Of a stretch of 43,885 nt of DNA, positions 15,499-21,008 are shown piece by piece. Position 1 is the first letter of the stretch; each line of letters starts with the position of its first letter. Under the pieces are notes generated by a model. The model was not told the DNA's origin. It was given only the letters and a program-made list of their open reading frames with translations, and did not search any database. The DNA lies in the IMG/VR virus record IMGVR_UViG_3300008050_000005, positions 1 through 43,885 of that record. One strand, written 5' to 3'. The position numbers and the translations under genes were made by a program. Source of the DNA: a virus.

Positions 15499-16037
15499 TG
15501 GCGTGCCTCCTTAATTGCTTCGTCTATGCTACTGGCACAGGTTTCTATATGGTCAAGTAGCCACTGCGGGTCGCGGTGTTCATGCGGTTCCCACACGCTG
15601 ATGCTTGGGTGGGCAACATCACCACCATCACCACTCTCGGCTTCGTCTCTAAGAATATCGATGACTTCATCAGTCGATAGTTCCTCCCAATCGGATAGGT
15701 ACTCGCCTATTGCGATGTCAACGCCACGAGGGATAGGGCGTATCTCCTCGATGCCTTCAATCCACACCAATCTCTCGCCACTTCCTAGCCAATAACATCC
15801 ACCCTCATCTTCTGTGGCTTCCAACGATTCATTACCCTCATCATTCTCACCCAAACACAAACCTTCTCCAAAAAAGTGATTGAGAAGAAACTTATTGTCC
15901 ATATCGGTAAGGTTCTGTGGGTCTGAATCGGGGAGCAGTTCCCCAAAAAAACCTGAACAGGGGTTATCCATCTCCCAAGTTTCAGTGTACTCATTGTCCC
16001 CATCTCGTATTCCAATCGTAATCTTAAAGTGTTTCAT
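15495..16037 (-). CDS. Highly acidic early protein, unknown
   Basis: The protein has 180 aa with a very large excess of Asp and Glu, notably GENDEGNESLEATEDEGG and DWEELSTDEVIDILRDEAESGDGGD. It begins with a beta strand (MKHFKITIGIRDG). No family is recognised. Proteins this acidic in phage early regions are sometimes DNA mimics that block restriction or other DNA-binding host enzymes, as T7 Ocr does. That is only an inference from composition and position. It overlaps both neighbours by four bases, so translation is coupled. Confidence 0.75.
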   Translation of the reverse strand: MKHFKITIGIRDGDNEYTETWEMDNPCSGFFGELLPDSDPQNLTDMDNKFLLNHFFGEGLCLGENDEGNESLEATEDEGGCYWLGSGERLVWIEGIEEIRPIPRGVDIAIGEYLSDWEELSTDEVIDILRDEAESGDGGDVAHPSISVWEPHEHRDPQWLLDHIETCASSIDEAIKEARQ

Positions 16038-16222
16038 TGTACGTCCTCCTTCGGGGCGAGGCTATAGTAGACACCTTCCACCCATTCCATCCACCCATCC
16101 AGCCAATCGCTGTGGTCGTATGGTCTCCAGCACTCCGAATGGTCGCAATTTATTTCCGCTAGCACTTCGGAGAGTGTCCACTCACGCACCTCATTGGTTT
16201 CTTTACATAGTACTTTCATCAT
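16034..16222 (-). CDS. Small tryptophan-rich acidic early protein
   Basis: The protein has 62 aa with six tryptophans in its second half (ECWRPYDHSDWLDGWMEWVEGVYYSLAP) and two cysteines. AAGGAGG lies eight bases before the ATG. Two consecutive ATG codons make the exact first residue uncertain by one codon. No family is recognised. It is coupled to the acidic 180-aa protein by a four-base overlap. Confidence 0.7.
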   Translation of the reverse strand: MMKVLCKETNEVREWTLSEVLAEINCDHSECWRPYDHSDWLDGWMEWVEGVYYSLAPKEDVQ

Positions 16223-16225
16223 TGG

Positions 16226-17026
16226 TCAATCCTCCTTATGGATTAGTTTACTAAATTTGTGCCAATCAATATACGCATTGATGGCGTCTACTAGGTTGTT
16301 ATATTCTGCATAGCAGTCATCGTGTAGGTGGATAGAATTTCCACACTCAGGGTCGGATGCCCAACAGTAGTCATGCACAAAGGCTTGCATATTCATGCTG
16401 TACAACTCCTCGCCTTTTGTGTCACCTTCGATAAGGTGGTAGGTGAAGTAGTCGATGAGCGCCTCGTTCTGCTGCCTGTCGTTGTATTCCATGACCCCGC
16501 CCGACCCAACTGTTGTCATGCGGGATAGCATATTTCCGAGTCCAGCGGTCGTTCTGAGTTCGGCTCTGACCCAACGTGGGACTTGTAGGCGCTCCCACAA
16601 ATCAGCTTTGTACAGGGAAACCCACGAGTCAAAGACTATGTCGTGGTTGATATTCGACCACGATCCATCTCTCAACGGATACCAGCACCAACTGTCATCC
16701 GAGAGGACAGGGATATCGGGCTCTGCGAATTTGCTACAGCGAGTGTAGGGTGTCCACTCCATGTCCTCACCCTTCAAGGCGTTCTCGCTGGCTACCTCTT
16801 TGCCCCACGCATCGTAGTATTCCTTATCGTCATCTTCATCGGGGAACGCCTCACTGACGATGCCATGGGCTTGAGCAAATTTCCAAGGGTCAAGTAGATA
16901 CTCTGCGACCTCTTCGAGGGTCAGTTGATAGCGTACTGTCATGTCATCGGCAGAGTCCTCCCCGATGGGGTCATCGGTTCGGATAATGCTCCAGTTGCTG
17001 TGGATGTAATAGTGGTAATGTCTCAT
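16226..17026 (-). CDS. Large acidic early protein, unknown
   Basis: The protein has 266 aa when started at ATG 17026-17024, chosen because GGAGGAGGT lies about five bases upstream and the ATG overlaps the previous stop (ATGA). A longer frame with five more codons starts inside that ribosome site. It is rich in Asp, Glu, Trp and Tyr, with a clearly negative charge. Its first 30 residues (MRHYHYYIHSNWSIIRTDDPIGEDSADD) resemble the N-terminus of the preceding gene's product (MKHYYYVLPDYRILATDDEV...ESADD), so the two share a duplicated N-terminal module. No family or enzyme motif is recognised. Its size and position make it a notable unexplained early gene. Confidence 0.78.
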   Translation of the reverse strand: MRHYHYYIHSNWSIIRTDDPIGEDSADDMTVRYQLTLEEVAEYLLDPWKFAQAHGIVSEAFPDEDDDKEYYDAWGKEVASENALKGEDMEWTPYTRCSKFAEPDIPVLSDDSWCWYPLRDGSWSNINHDIVFDSWVSLYKADLWERLQVPRWVRAELRTTAGLGNMLSRMTTVGSGGVMEYNDRQQNEALIDYFTYHLIEGDTKGEELYSMNMQAFVHDYCWASDPECGNSIHLHDDCYAEYNNLVDAINAYIDWHKFSKLIHKED

Positions 17027-17370
17027 TGTACCTCCTCCCATGATGGGATAATAATTTTGGATTGGGAAATAATGTACTCATGTGGCGCTTCTACGATCTT
17101 GAAACCAGTGAACGTGGCGATGCCGTATTCAAAGGTAAAGTTGATTGGGTCACGCCTATAGAATTCAAGTTCAGTCTCACCTTTGAGTTGACCAGTGTCT
17201 GTGTGAATGGGTGACGCGTACTCACTGTCAAGTTCACACCTGACCTCGCCCTCCTTGAAACTGTCTATTGGATCACCATCATCGGCAGACTCTCGGATAA
17301 GTTCAGCGGGGACTTCGTCATCGGTGGCAAGGATTCTGTAATCGGGAAGGACATAGTAGTAGTGTTTCAT
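17023..17370 (-). CDS. Acidic early protein sharing its N-terminus with the next gene
   Basis: The protein has 115 aa and is beta-rich and acidic. The N-terminal MKHYYYVLPDYRILATDDEV and the ESADDGDPI segment recur in the adjacent 266-aa product, which suggests duplication of a small domain. Starts and stops overlap neighbours by four bases on both sides. The function is unknown. Confidence 0.73.
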   Translation of the reverse strand: MKHYYYVLPDYRILATDDEVPAELIRESADDGDPIDSFKEGEVRCELDSEYASPIHTDTGQLKGETELEFYRRDPINFTFEYGIATFTGFKIVEAPHEYIISQSKIIIPSWEEVQ

Positions 17371-17633
17371 GCTGTCTCCTTACAGGTGCAAGCCTCTATG
17401 TATTCACAGCACTCACCGCAATACTCACCTTCTAGAATTAAAAAGTGCCGTCTAGCCTCGCACTGAGCCTCGGCTAGCGTACACGCCCCACCCTGCGTGT
17501 CAGCACCGTACACGGTGAAGACGTCTTCAGGTACAAAGGCGTCTCCCTCGAAGTGTCCAACGTGGAAGGTTGCAGAACCATTCCACGATATGAACTGCTC
17601 GGTGTTTTCTACGTTCTCAAAGTAAATCATCAT
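17367..17633 (-). CDS. Small early protein with cysteine-rich tail
   Basis: The protein has 88 aa. The C-terminal 20 residues hold five cysteines (YCGECCEYIEACTC), with two more at QGGACTLAEAQCEA, which could form a zinc-binding knuckle. The first half looks like a beta sandwich (QFISWNGSATFHVGHFEGDAFVPEDVFTVYG). No family is recognised. It is coupled to the next gene by a four-base overlap. Confidence 0.7.
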   Translation of the reverse strand: MMIYFENVENTEQFISWNGSATFHVGHFEGDAFVPEDVFTVYGADTQGGACTLAEAQCEARRHFLILEGEYCGECCEYIEACTCKETA

Positions 17634-17637
17634 TGGT

Positions 17638-17976
17638 TTATCCTCCTTGGATAGTTGTGCTGAAATTCAGTTCAGCGGGGTTAAAGTAGTACCAAACTTT
17701 AGGCACTAGCAGGATGACCGTCCACGCTAGACAGCCAGCCGTAATGCCTGTTATTGAATTCCACAGTGTAGGGTCACCTAACGCTCCGAGGAAATCAGAT
17801 AGGGCGTTGGATAGACTTGCCACGAGCGCACAGCCTACGGCTATACGCCATGCAATGGCTCGCGCTTCGGGGTCGAGTTTCAGTCCAGCAATAAACGCCA
17901 CGAGCAGTATGCCACATACGACAATTCCGTTGTCAATAAATCCGAAGAGAAAGCCGTTTCTAATTAGTTCAAACAT
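17638..17976 (-). CDS. Small integral membrane protein of the early region
   Basis: The protein has 112 aa when started at ATG 17976-17974, because AGGAGG lies six bases upstream. A longer frame reading into the upstream gene lacks that support. Three hydrophobic segments are seen: IVVCGILLVAFIAGL, AIAWRIAVGCALVASL and ITGITAGCLAWTVILLV. An early membrane protein could act in superinfection exclusion or alter host membrane functions. A holin role is less likely from its early position. The last ten codons (LNFSTTIQGG) and the stop are encoded by the same leader repeat that elsewhere is noncoding, so the reading frame runs into a regulatory element. Confidence 0.75.
   Translation of the reverse strand: MFELIRNGFLFGFIDNGIVVCGILLVAFIAGLKLDPEARAIAWRIAVGCALVASLSNALSDFLGALGDPTLWNSITGITAGCLAWTVILLVPKVWYYFNPAELNFSTTIQGG
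17641..17677 (-). repeat. Leader repeat, copy within the end of a gene
   Basis: This copy consists of the palindrome CTGAAATTCAG (17660-17670), then AACTATCC, then the ribosome site AAGGAGGA, reading toward lower coordinates. It matches the copies at 18814-18849 and 19341-19376 almost base for base, but here it doubles as the last codons of gene 17638-17976. It supplies the ribosome site of gene 17367-17633. Confidence 0.75.
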
Positions 17977-18184
17977 GGTCATCCTCCTCGGCAGATAGTT
18001 TCTCGTGCAAGGCTTTAAAATCGTCAAAAGTGTCAAAGACCTCTTGGTCGGATTTGGGATGGAATCCACCGAAAAGCCCACTCGCACAGTCCTCCTCACT
18101 TTCAAGTTGACCGCGAGCGCCTTGCCACTCCCACTCGTCTAAGGCTCTAAGTATTATGTTGCGTTCTAAATCTGTAAGTTTCAT
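17969..18184 (-). CDS. Small early protein, paralogue A (LERNI family)
   Basis: The protein has 71 aa. Its N-terminus MKLTDLERNIILRALDEW and its end HEKLSAEEDD closely parallel MNLTELERNILIHALEEW and QKLSGEEDDEW in the neighbouring gene 18205-18549. The two genes are therefore a tandem duplication. The helical, acidic protein has no recognised family. The ribosome site is part of the AACTATCC...AAGGAGGA leader motif. The stop overlaps the membrane-protein start by eight bases. Confidence 0.75.
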   Translation of the reverse strand: MKLTDLERNIILRALDEWEWQGARGQLESEEDCASGLFGGFHPKSDQEVFDTFDDFKALHEKLSAEEDDHV

Positions 18185-18204
18185 TGGTCATCCTCCTTGG
18201 ATAG

Positions 18205-18549
18205 TTAAGACTTCGATCTTGTTAATGCCGTGTACACAACGTGTGAACAATGGGCTACGTAGAGGGCTGGAGACAGCGCCCATATCCCGATGAGGAATAG
18301 CACCTTCATCGGATTGGATAGTCGGTCGAACAGGCAAGGCTCGTCTACTGGAACGCCGTACATTGGACTCCCATAAGCATTACCCCACTCGTCATCCTCC
18401 TCTCCAGATAGTTTCTGTATCAGGATGAGGCTATCGCCTTGCTTCTCGAAGGTTGGCTCATCTTCGACAGGCTCTAAACCCTCTCCTCGGTCACACCACT
18501 CCTCTAGGGCGTGGATTAGTATGTTGCGTTCTAGTTCTGTAAGATTCAT
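18205..18549 (-). CDS. Small early protein, paralogue B extended by a membrane segment
   Basis: The protein has 114 aa. The first 55 residues are a paralogue of the 71-aa neighbour, which stops just after the shared KLS.EEDD sequence. Here the frame continues for about 60 residues, including a hydrophobic segment MKVLFLIGIWALSPALYVA. The simplest reading is a duplication followed by loss of the stop or by fusion to a membrane anchor. The ribosome site is part of the leader motif (18556-18573). The function is unknown. Confidence 0.73.
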   Translation of the reverse strand: MNLTELERNILIHALEEWCDRGEGLEPVEDEPTFEKQGDSLILIQKLSGEEDDEWGNAYGSPMYGVPVDEPCLFDRLSNPMKVLFLIGIWALSPALYVAHCSHVVYTALTRSKS

Positions 18550-18806
18550 TGGTCATCCTCCTTTTGGATAGTTACTACTAGCCTTCTGGTCACGCCTTCA
18601 GGGTCACCTTGGACAAGAACCTCTAGGTCAATCAGCGGAAAGTCACCGTTGTCGTTCTCATCGACTATGGCATCCTCAACTGTGATCACATCGAAGTGGG
18701 AAAGCAGTTGCTGCTGGATGCCTTCGATAATTGTCGCTATCTCGGCACGCATCTCGGTAGGGACATCGCCCCACCACTTGGTTGTTGTTTGAATGTTGTT
18801 GCTCAT
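18546..18806 (-). CDS. Small early protein, unknown
   Basis: The protein has 86 aa. A helix (PTEMRAEIATIIEGIQQQLLSHF) is followed by a beta-rich acidic half (FPLIDLEVLVQGDPEGVTRRLVVTIQKED). No family is recognised. Its ATG lies just downstream of the leader repeat at 18814-18849, which supplies the ribosome site. Its stop overlaps the next start (ATGA). Confidence 0.73.
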   Translation of the reverse strand: MSNNIQTTTKWWGDVPTEMRAEIATIIEGIQQQLLSHFDVITVEDAIVDENDNGDFPLIDLEVLVQGDPEGVTRRLVVTIQKEDDQ

Positions 18807-18813
18807 TGTTTTA

Positions 18814-18849
18814 TCCTCCTTGGATAGTTGTGCTGAAATTCAGTCCAGC
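18814..18849 (-). repeat. Leader repeat with palindrome CTGAAATTCAG
   Basis: On the sense strand the palindrome (18833-18843) is preceded by GCTGGA and followed by CACAACTATCC and AAGGAGGA, then the ATG of gene 18546-18806. The same block occurs at 17641-17677 and 19341-19376, and parts (AACTATCC plus ribosome site) recur before several other early genes. It may be an operator, an mRNA element or a processing site. Confidence 0.75.
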
Positions 18850-18860
18850 GTCTGTTGCAT

Positions 18861-18912
18861 ATTATTATGCGGTGGATGGCACTCGCTAGAATGCCAACCG
18901 CCTCGCAATAAT
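18861..18912 (-). repeat. 52-bp hairpin, copy 1 of 3
   Basis: The 52-bp element has outer arms ATTATTA and CAATAAT, an inner arm GGATGGCACTC, a loop GCTA, and the opposite arm GAATGCCAACC. It lies eight bases beyond the stop of gene 18920-19333 and ahead of the next leader. The inner arm differs from the other copies but mostly retains pairing, so the structure rather than the sequence appears to be kept. It resembles in placement the RNase III processing hairpins of T7 early mRNA. There is no U-run to make it a classic terminator. Confidence 0.8.
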
Positions 18913-18919
18913 CAGCGTA

Positions 18920-19333
18920 TCAATAATCCTCGTGCGTGTCGGGTGGGCATAGGGTGTCGCGTCCCCACCAATAGAGGAAATCTACCTCGTCACTCGGTCG
19001 GTCGAGTTGTTCAAAGACCTTGTTTCGCAACGCCTCATCGCAATCGTACCAATCGCGTTGAAGGGTGATAGGTCTTCGGCTATACGCCTCGCCAACACAG
19101 GTTGGAGAGTGATTATCAGTCGTGTGGTAAACTTCCCCGCGAATCATCCTGTCCACCGTGTAGTACATGGCTAGTGCTGTGTAGACATTCGCCTTCTTGA
19201 TATGTGGTCGAGCCTCTACCGCAAGGTCATACACGTCTATGTCCATCCACTCATTGCATGGGTCATCGAAGTACTCGCGTACAGTCTCATCGCTGAGTTC
19301 GCCCATTGGTAATCCGTCTAAATTTACGCTCAT
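18920..19333 (-). CDS. Acidic early protein, unknown
   Basis: The protein has 137 aa and is acidic and helical (GELSDETVREYFDDPCNEWMDIDVYDLAVEA). It has a central basic-aromatic part (RPITLQRDWYDCDEAL) and ends FLYWWGRDTLCPPDTHEDY. No family is recognised. It is preceded by the leader repeat (19341-19376) and followed by a 52-bp hairpin, so it forms a self-contained expression unit. Confidence 0.73.
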   Translation of the reverse strand: MSVNLDGLPMGELSDETVREYFDDPCNEWMDIDVYDLAVEARPHIKKANVYTALAMYYTVDRMIRGEVYHTTDNHSPTCVGEAYSRRPITLQRDWYDCDEALRNKVFEQLDRPSDEVDFLYWWGRDTLCPPDTHEDY

Positions 19334-19340
19334 TATCGTA

Positions 19341-19376
19341 TCCTCCTTGGATAGTTGTGCTGAATTTCAGTCCAGC
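19341..19376 (-). repeat. Leader repeat with palindrome CTGAATTTCAG
   Basis: This is the third copy of the leader block, with the palindrome at 19360-19370 carrying one central base change that keeps it symmetrical. AACTATCC and AAGGAGGA follow before the ATG of gene 18920-19333. Confidence 0.75.
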
Positions 19377-19388
19377 AACTGTTCGCAT

Positions 19389-19440
19389 ATTATTATGCGG
19401 TGGTAGGCACTCCGAAGAGTGCCCACCGCCTCGTAATAAT
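19389..19440 (-). repeat. 52-bp hairpin, copy 2 of 3
   Basis: The arms are ATTATTATGCGGTGG and CCGCCTCGTAATAAT, the inner arm is GGTAGGCACTC with partner GAGTGCCCACC, and the loop is CGAA. It overlaps the stop codon of gene 19440-19745 by one base. It is the same length as copies 1 and 3, with changes in the arm and a wholly different loop. Confidence 0.82.
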
Positions 19441-19745
19441 TATTGCTGAAGTTTAAACGTGCCATCTACCACAAGTGTCCACTCGCCATCATCCCTGTGT
19501 AGGTGGCTCACAAAGCACGTAGGCTCTAGCGTATGCTCTTGCACTAGGATCTGTGCAAGAGCCATACCCGCGCCGAAGTGGACAGGCACGACCATGCGTG
19601 TAGAGCCTACTTGCATGGTGATCAGCACATGATCCACTGACTGCACCAAATCGTCCGTGAGCGGGATTGGGTGGTCACCACGAGCAAGTCGCAGTAGTTG
19701 AGAGTTAGTGAGCGGTCGCTCGGTGATGGGTAATGTGTTATTCAT
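19440..19745 (-). CDS. Small early protein, unknown
   Basis: The protein has 101 aa. It begins MNNTLPITERPLTNSQLLRLARGDHPIPL, a helix and a proline-rich turn, then a beta-rich part (HVLITMQVGSTRMVVPVHFG, ending WTLVVDGTFKLQQ). No family is recognised. The ribosome site AAGGAGGA precedes the ATG. Hairpin copy 3 lies upstream and copy 2 begins at its stop. Confidence 0.72.
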   Translation of the reverse strand: MNNTLPITERPLTNSQLLRLARGDHPIPLTDDLVQSVDHVLITMQVGSTRMVVPVHFGAGMALAQILVQEHTLEPTCFVSHLHRDDGEWTLVVDGTFKLQQ

Positions 19746-19774
19746 GGTGTATCCTCCTTGTGGATATTTCGCAC

Positions 19775-19826
19775 ATTATTATGCGGTGGATGGCACTCTC
19801 GCGAGTGCCATCCGCCTCGTAATAAT
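19775..19826 (-). repeat. 52-bp hairpin, copy 3 of 3
   Basis: This is the most perfect copy: GGATGGCACTC, loop TCGC, GAGTGCCATCC, flanked by ATTATTA and TAATAAT outer arms. It gives nearly continuous pairing over 24 positions with one mismatch and wobbles. It overlaps the stop codon of gene 19826-20032 by one base. Confidence 0.85.
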
Positions 19827-20032
19827 TATTGCTGTGATTGAATTATCTTCCACACGCCATCGACATAATCGGACGGCACATGGTCAGCGTCATCGGTATC
19901 GTAGTGGTACAGGGTGTCGAGATAGGTTTGCAAATCCTCTTTGCTGTCAAAGGTCAGACCCTGCAGCACAAGTTCATTATATTCCTGTGCTTGATGTAGG
20001 GTAGGTATCCAATTTGTTTGTGTATGCTTCAT
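19826..20032 (-). CDS. Small early protein, unknown
   Basis: The protein has 68 aa starting MKHTQTNWIPTLHQAQEYNEL. The start at 20032 was chosen because AAGGAG lies upstream of it. A longer frame reaching into gene 20061-20465 lacks a ribosome site and looks out of frame with its neighbour. The protein is helical with an acidic middle (YHYDTDDADHVPSDY). No family is recognised. Confidence 0.7.
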   Translation of the reverse strand: MKHTQTNWIPTLHQAQEYNELVLQGLTFDSKEDLQTYLDTLYHYDTDDADHVPSDYVDGVWKIIQSQQ

Positions 20033-20060
20033 GCTGTGCTCCTTAATTAGAAGAGATAAT

Positions 20061-20465
20061 TTAGTACGATAAAAACCATTCGGTCTTGGGCGTCTTGGTT
20101 GTGAACGGTTCAAACACAGCCCAACCGCTGCCCTCAAACACCGTGCCGTCACAGTGGTGGAAGTGCTCATCCACCCATGGATCGTAGTGGACACGTTCCA
20201 TGAGTACGCCTTGTCTCTCCCAAGCACGGCTATGTACAAAGATGCCTTCCACCTTCGCCGTCACCTCGCGATGTCCGGTCTTGCGAATCCGCGCTGCTCC
20301 CGCTGCAGTTGTGATGGGGTCAGCGCACCGAAGTGTCACCCAATCGCATTGACACGCGACCTTCCACTTCCCCTCGACCTTGATCGTCACCGACCATGTG
20401 CCCTTGTTGATATTCTTGTAGACCCGCACAAGGTCTCCCTCTTTTACTGTTAATTTGTGTGTCAT
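20061..20465 (-). CDS. First gene of the early region, unknown
   Basis: The protein has 134 aa and is beta-rich. It starts with an SH3/KOW-like stretch (VKEGDLVRVYKNINKGTWSVTIKVEGKWKV) and continues with VTLRCADPITTAAGAARIRKTGHREVTAKVEGIFVH, ending in a Trp/Phe-rich part. A basic, beta-barrel-like early protein could bind nucleic acid or an enzyme of the host. No family is recognised. A ribosome site (CAGGAGA) lies six bases before the ATG. It is the first gene after the noncoding control region. Confidence 0.75.
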   Translation of the reverse strand: MTHKLTVKEGDLVRVYKNINKGTWSVTIKVEGKWKVACQCDWVTLRCADPITTAAGAARIRKTGHREVTAKVEGIFVHSRAWERQGVLMERVHYDPWVDEHFHHCDGTVFEGSGWAVFEPFTTKTPKTEWFLSY

Positions 20466-20485
20466 AATGTCTCCTGGTAGGTTAC

Positions 20486-20503
20486 GTCAGCACCATTGCT
20501 GAC
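20486..20503. promoter_or_regulatory. Dyad GTCAGCA-CCAT-TGCTGAC before the first early gene
   Basis: A perfect 7-bp inverted repeat with a four-base spacer, 21 bases before the ATG of gene 20061-20465. It lies in the 5' leader, as either an operator or an mRNA hairpin just upstream of the ribosome site. Confidence 0.6.
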
Positions 20504-20510
20504 TATGTCT

Positions 20511-20527
20511 ATTAGTAGCATACTAAT
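20511..20527. promoter_or_regulatory. Operator-like dyad ATTAGTAGCATACTAAT
   Basis: A perfect 7-bp inverted repeat around a three-base spacer (ATTAGTA/TACTAAT), seven bases from the neighbouring dyad. It is AT-rich with half-sites of repressor size and spacing, and poorly stable as an RNA hairpin, so a protein binding site is more likely. On the sense strand a weak TTGCAC lies a few bases upstream. Confidence 0.6.
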
Positions 20528-20628
20528 CGGCATAGTGCAAGGGATATGTTCAGCCAATTTGGATCAATTATTCAGATTGAAAAGGGTAGGTCAGATACAT
20601 CGGATAAAACATTTAAATCCTCAGCATT

Positions 20629-20766
20629 TGACGCCCACCGAATCGTCCCTTCTTGCTACGACATTCAGAGCCACAGCCCTGCCACAAATGACGCCCAAAT
20701 CGCTGTTTAATGACACCCCACCCCCCATCGCAATAGTCTCAAATAGACTCACACAGGCGCTGACAC
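20629..20766. repeat. GGGYGTCA repeats in the control region
   Basis: On the sense strand GGGCGTCA occurs at 20629-20636 and 20689-20696 and GGGTGTCA at 20711-20718. Related GCGTGTCA lies at about 20761-20768 and GGGCGTCC at 20797-20804. Spacing is irregular. Short iterated sites in the main noncoding region could bind a replication or packaging protein, or be chance in a GC-skewed stretch. Confidence 0.45.
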
Positions 20767-20807
20767 GCATGGGGGCGCGGGGGGGTTGGCGACACTGGAC
20801 GCCCTAA

Positions 20808-20837
20808 CGTATAGGGCTTCACATGTTTCTGTGACAA
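20808..20837 (-). promoter_or_regulatory. Candidate sigma-70-type early promoter
   Basis: On the minus strand TTGTCA (20837-20832) and TATACG (20813-20808) are separated by 18 bases, pointing at the early genes about 340 bp downstream. The -10 overlaps a short dyad GCCCTA/TAGGGC (20801-20817). Host-recognised early promoters are expected in this region because the phage polymerase gene is itself expressed from it. Confidence 0.4.
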
Positions 20838-20863
20838 CATTTGTGACCCATGGGTTACTACTT

Positions 20864-20935
20864 TCAGCACACAGCTGTTGCTGCTAATTCTTCCCCAAAT
20901 ATGACGAGTAATCTACTCCAGTAAAGTAATCTCAT
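20864..20935 (-). CDS. Possible 23-residue peptide in the control region
   Basis: ATG at 20935-20933 has AGGAG six bases upstream, and the frame ends at TGA 20866-20864. The peptide starts MRLLYWSRLLVIFGEE and is amphipathic-hydrophobic. The good ribosome site makes it worth noting. It would be the last late gene or a leader peptide. The coding status is uncertain. Confidence 0.3.
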   Translation of the reverse strand: MRLLYWSRLLVIFGEELAATAVC

Positions 20936-21008
20936 TCTCTTCTCCTAGTACTTGTTTGGGCCCGGTAAATTCTCACAGTTATCCCGGTAGCGGGGTCGTA
21001 GAGAGTCC

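Larger units (their letters stand above)
20466..21008. other. Main noncoding control region (probable genome-end and early control region)
   Basis: This is the longest gap without an evident gene, 543 bp. It separates the end of the late genes (terminase, methyltransferase) from the first early gene, where T7-type phages keep genome ends and early promoters. Contents seen, all described separately: two dyads next to the first gene; a candidate sigma-70 promoter; GGGYGTCA-type repeats; further dyads ACCCATGGGT (20846-20855) and AGCA...ACAGCTGT...TGCT (20865-20883); G-runs around 20765-20787; and one tiny frame. An exact origin or cleavage site cannot be placed. Confidence 0.75.

Noticed and set aside
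18861-19826. CRISPR-like array or mobile repeat from the three 52-bp elements
   Set aside because: Copies are separated by genes, sit at stop codons and are hairpins with diverged stems. There are no spacers of regular size and no transposase.
19826-20239. 137-codon version of gene 19826-20032 reaching into the first early gene
   Set aside because: The extra 69 residues overlap an independent gene in another frame and lack a ribosome site, whereas the shorter start has AAGGAG.
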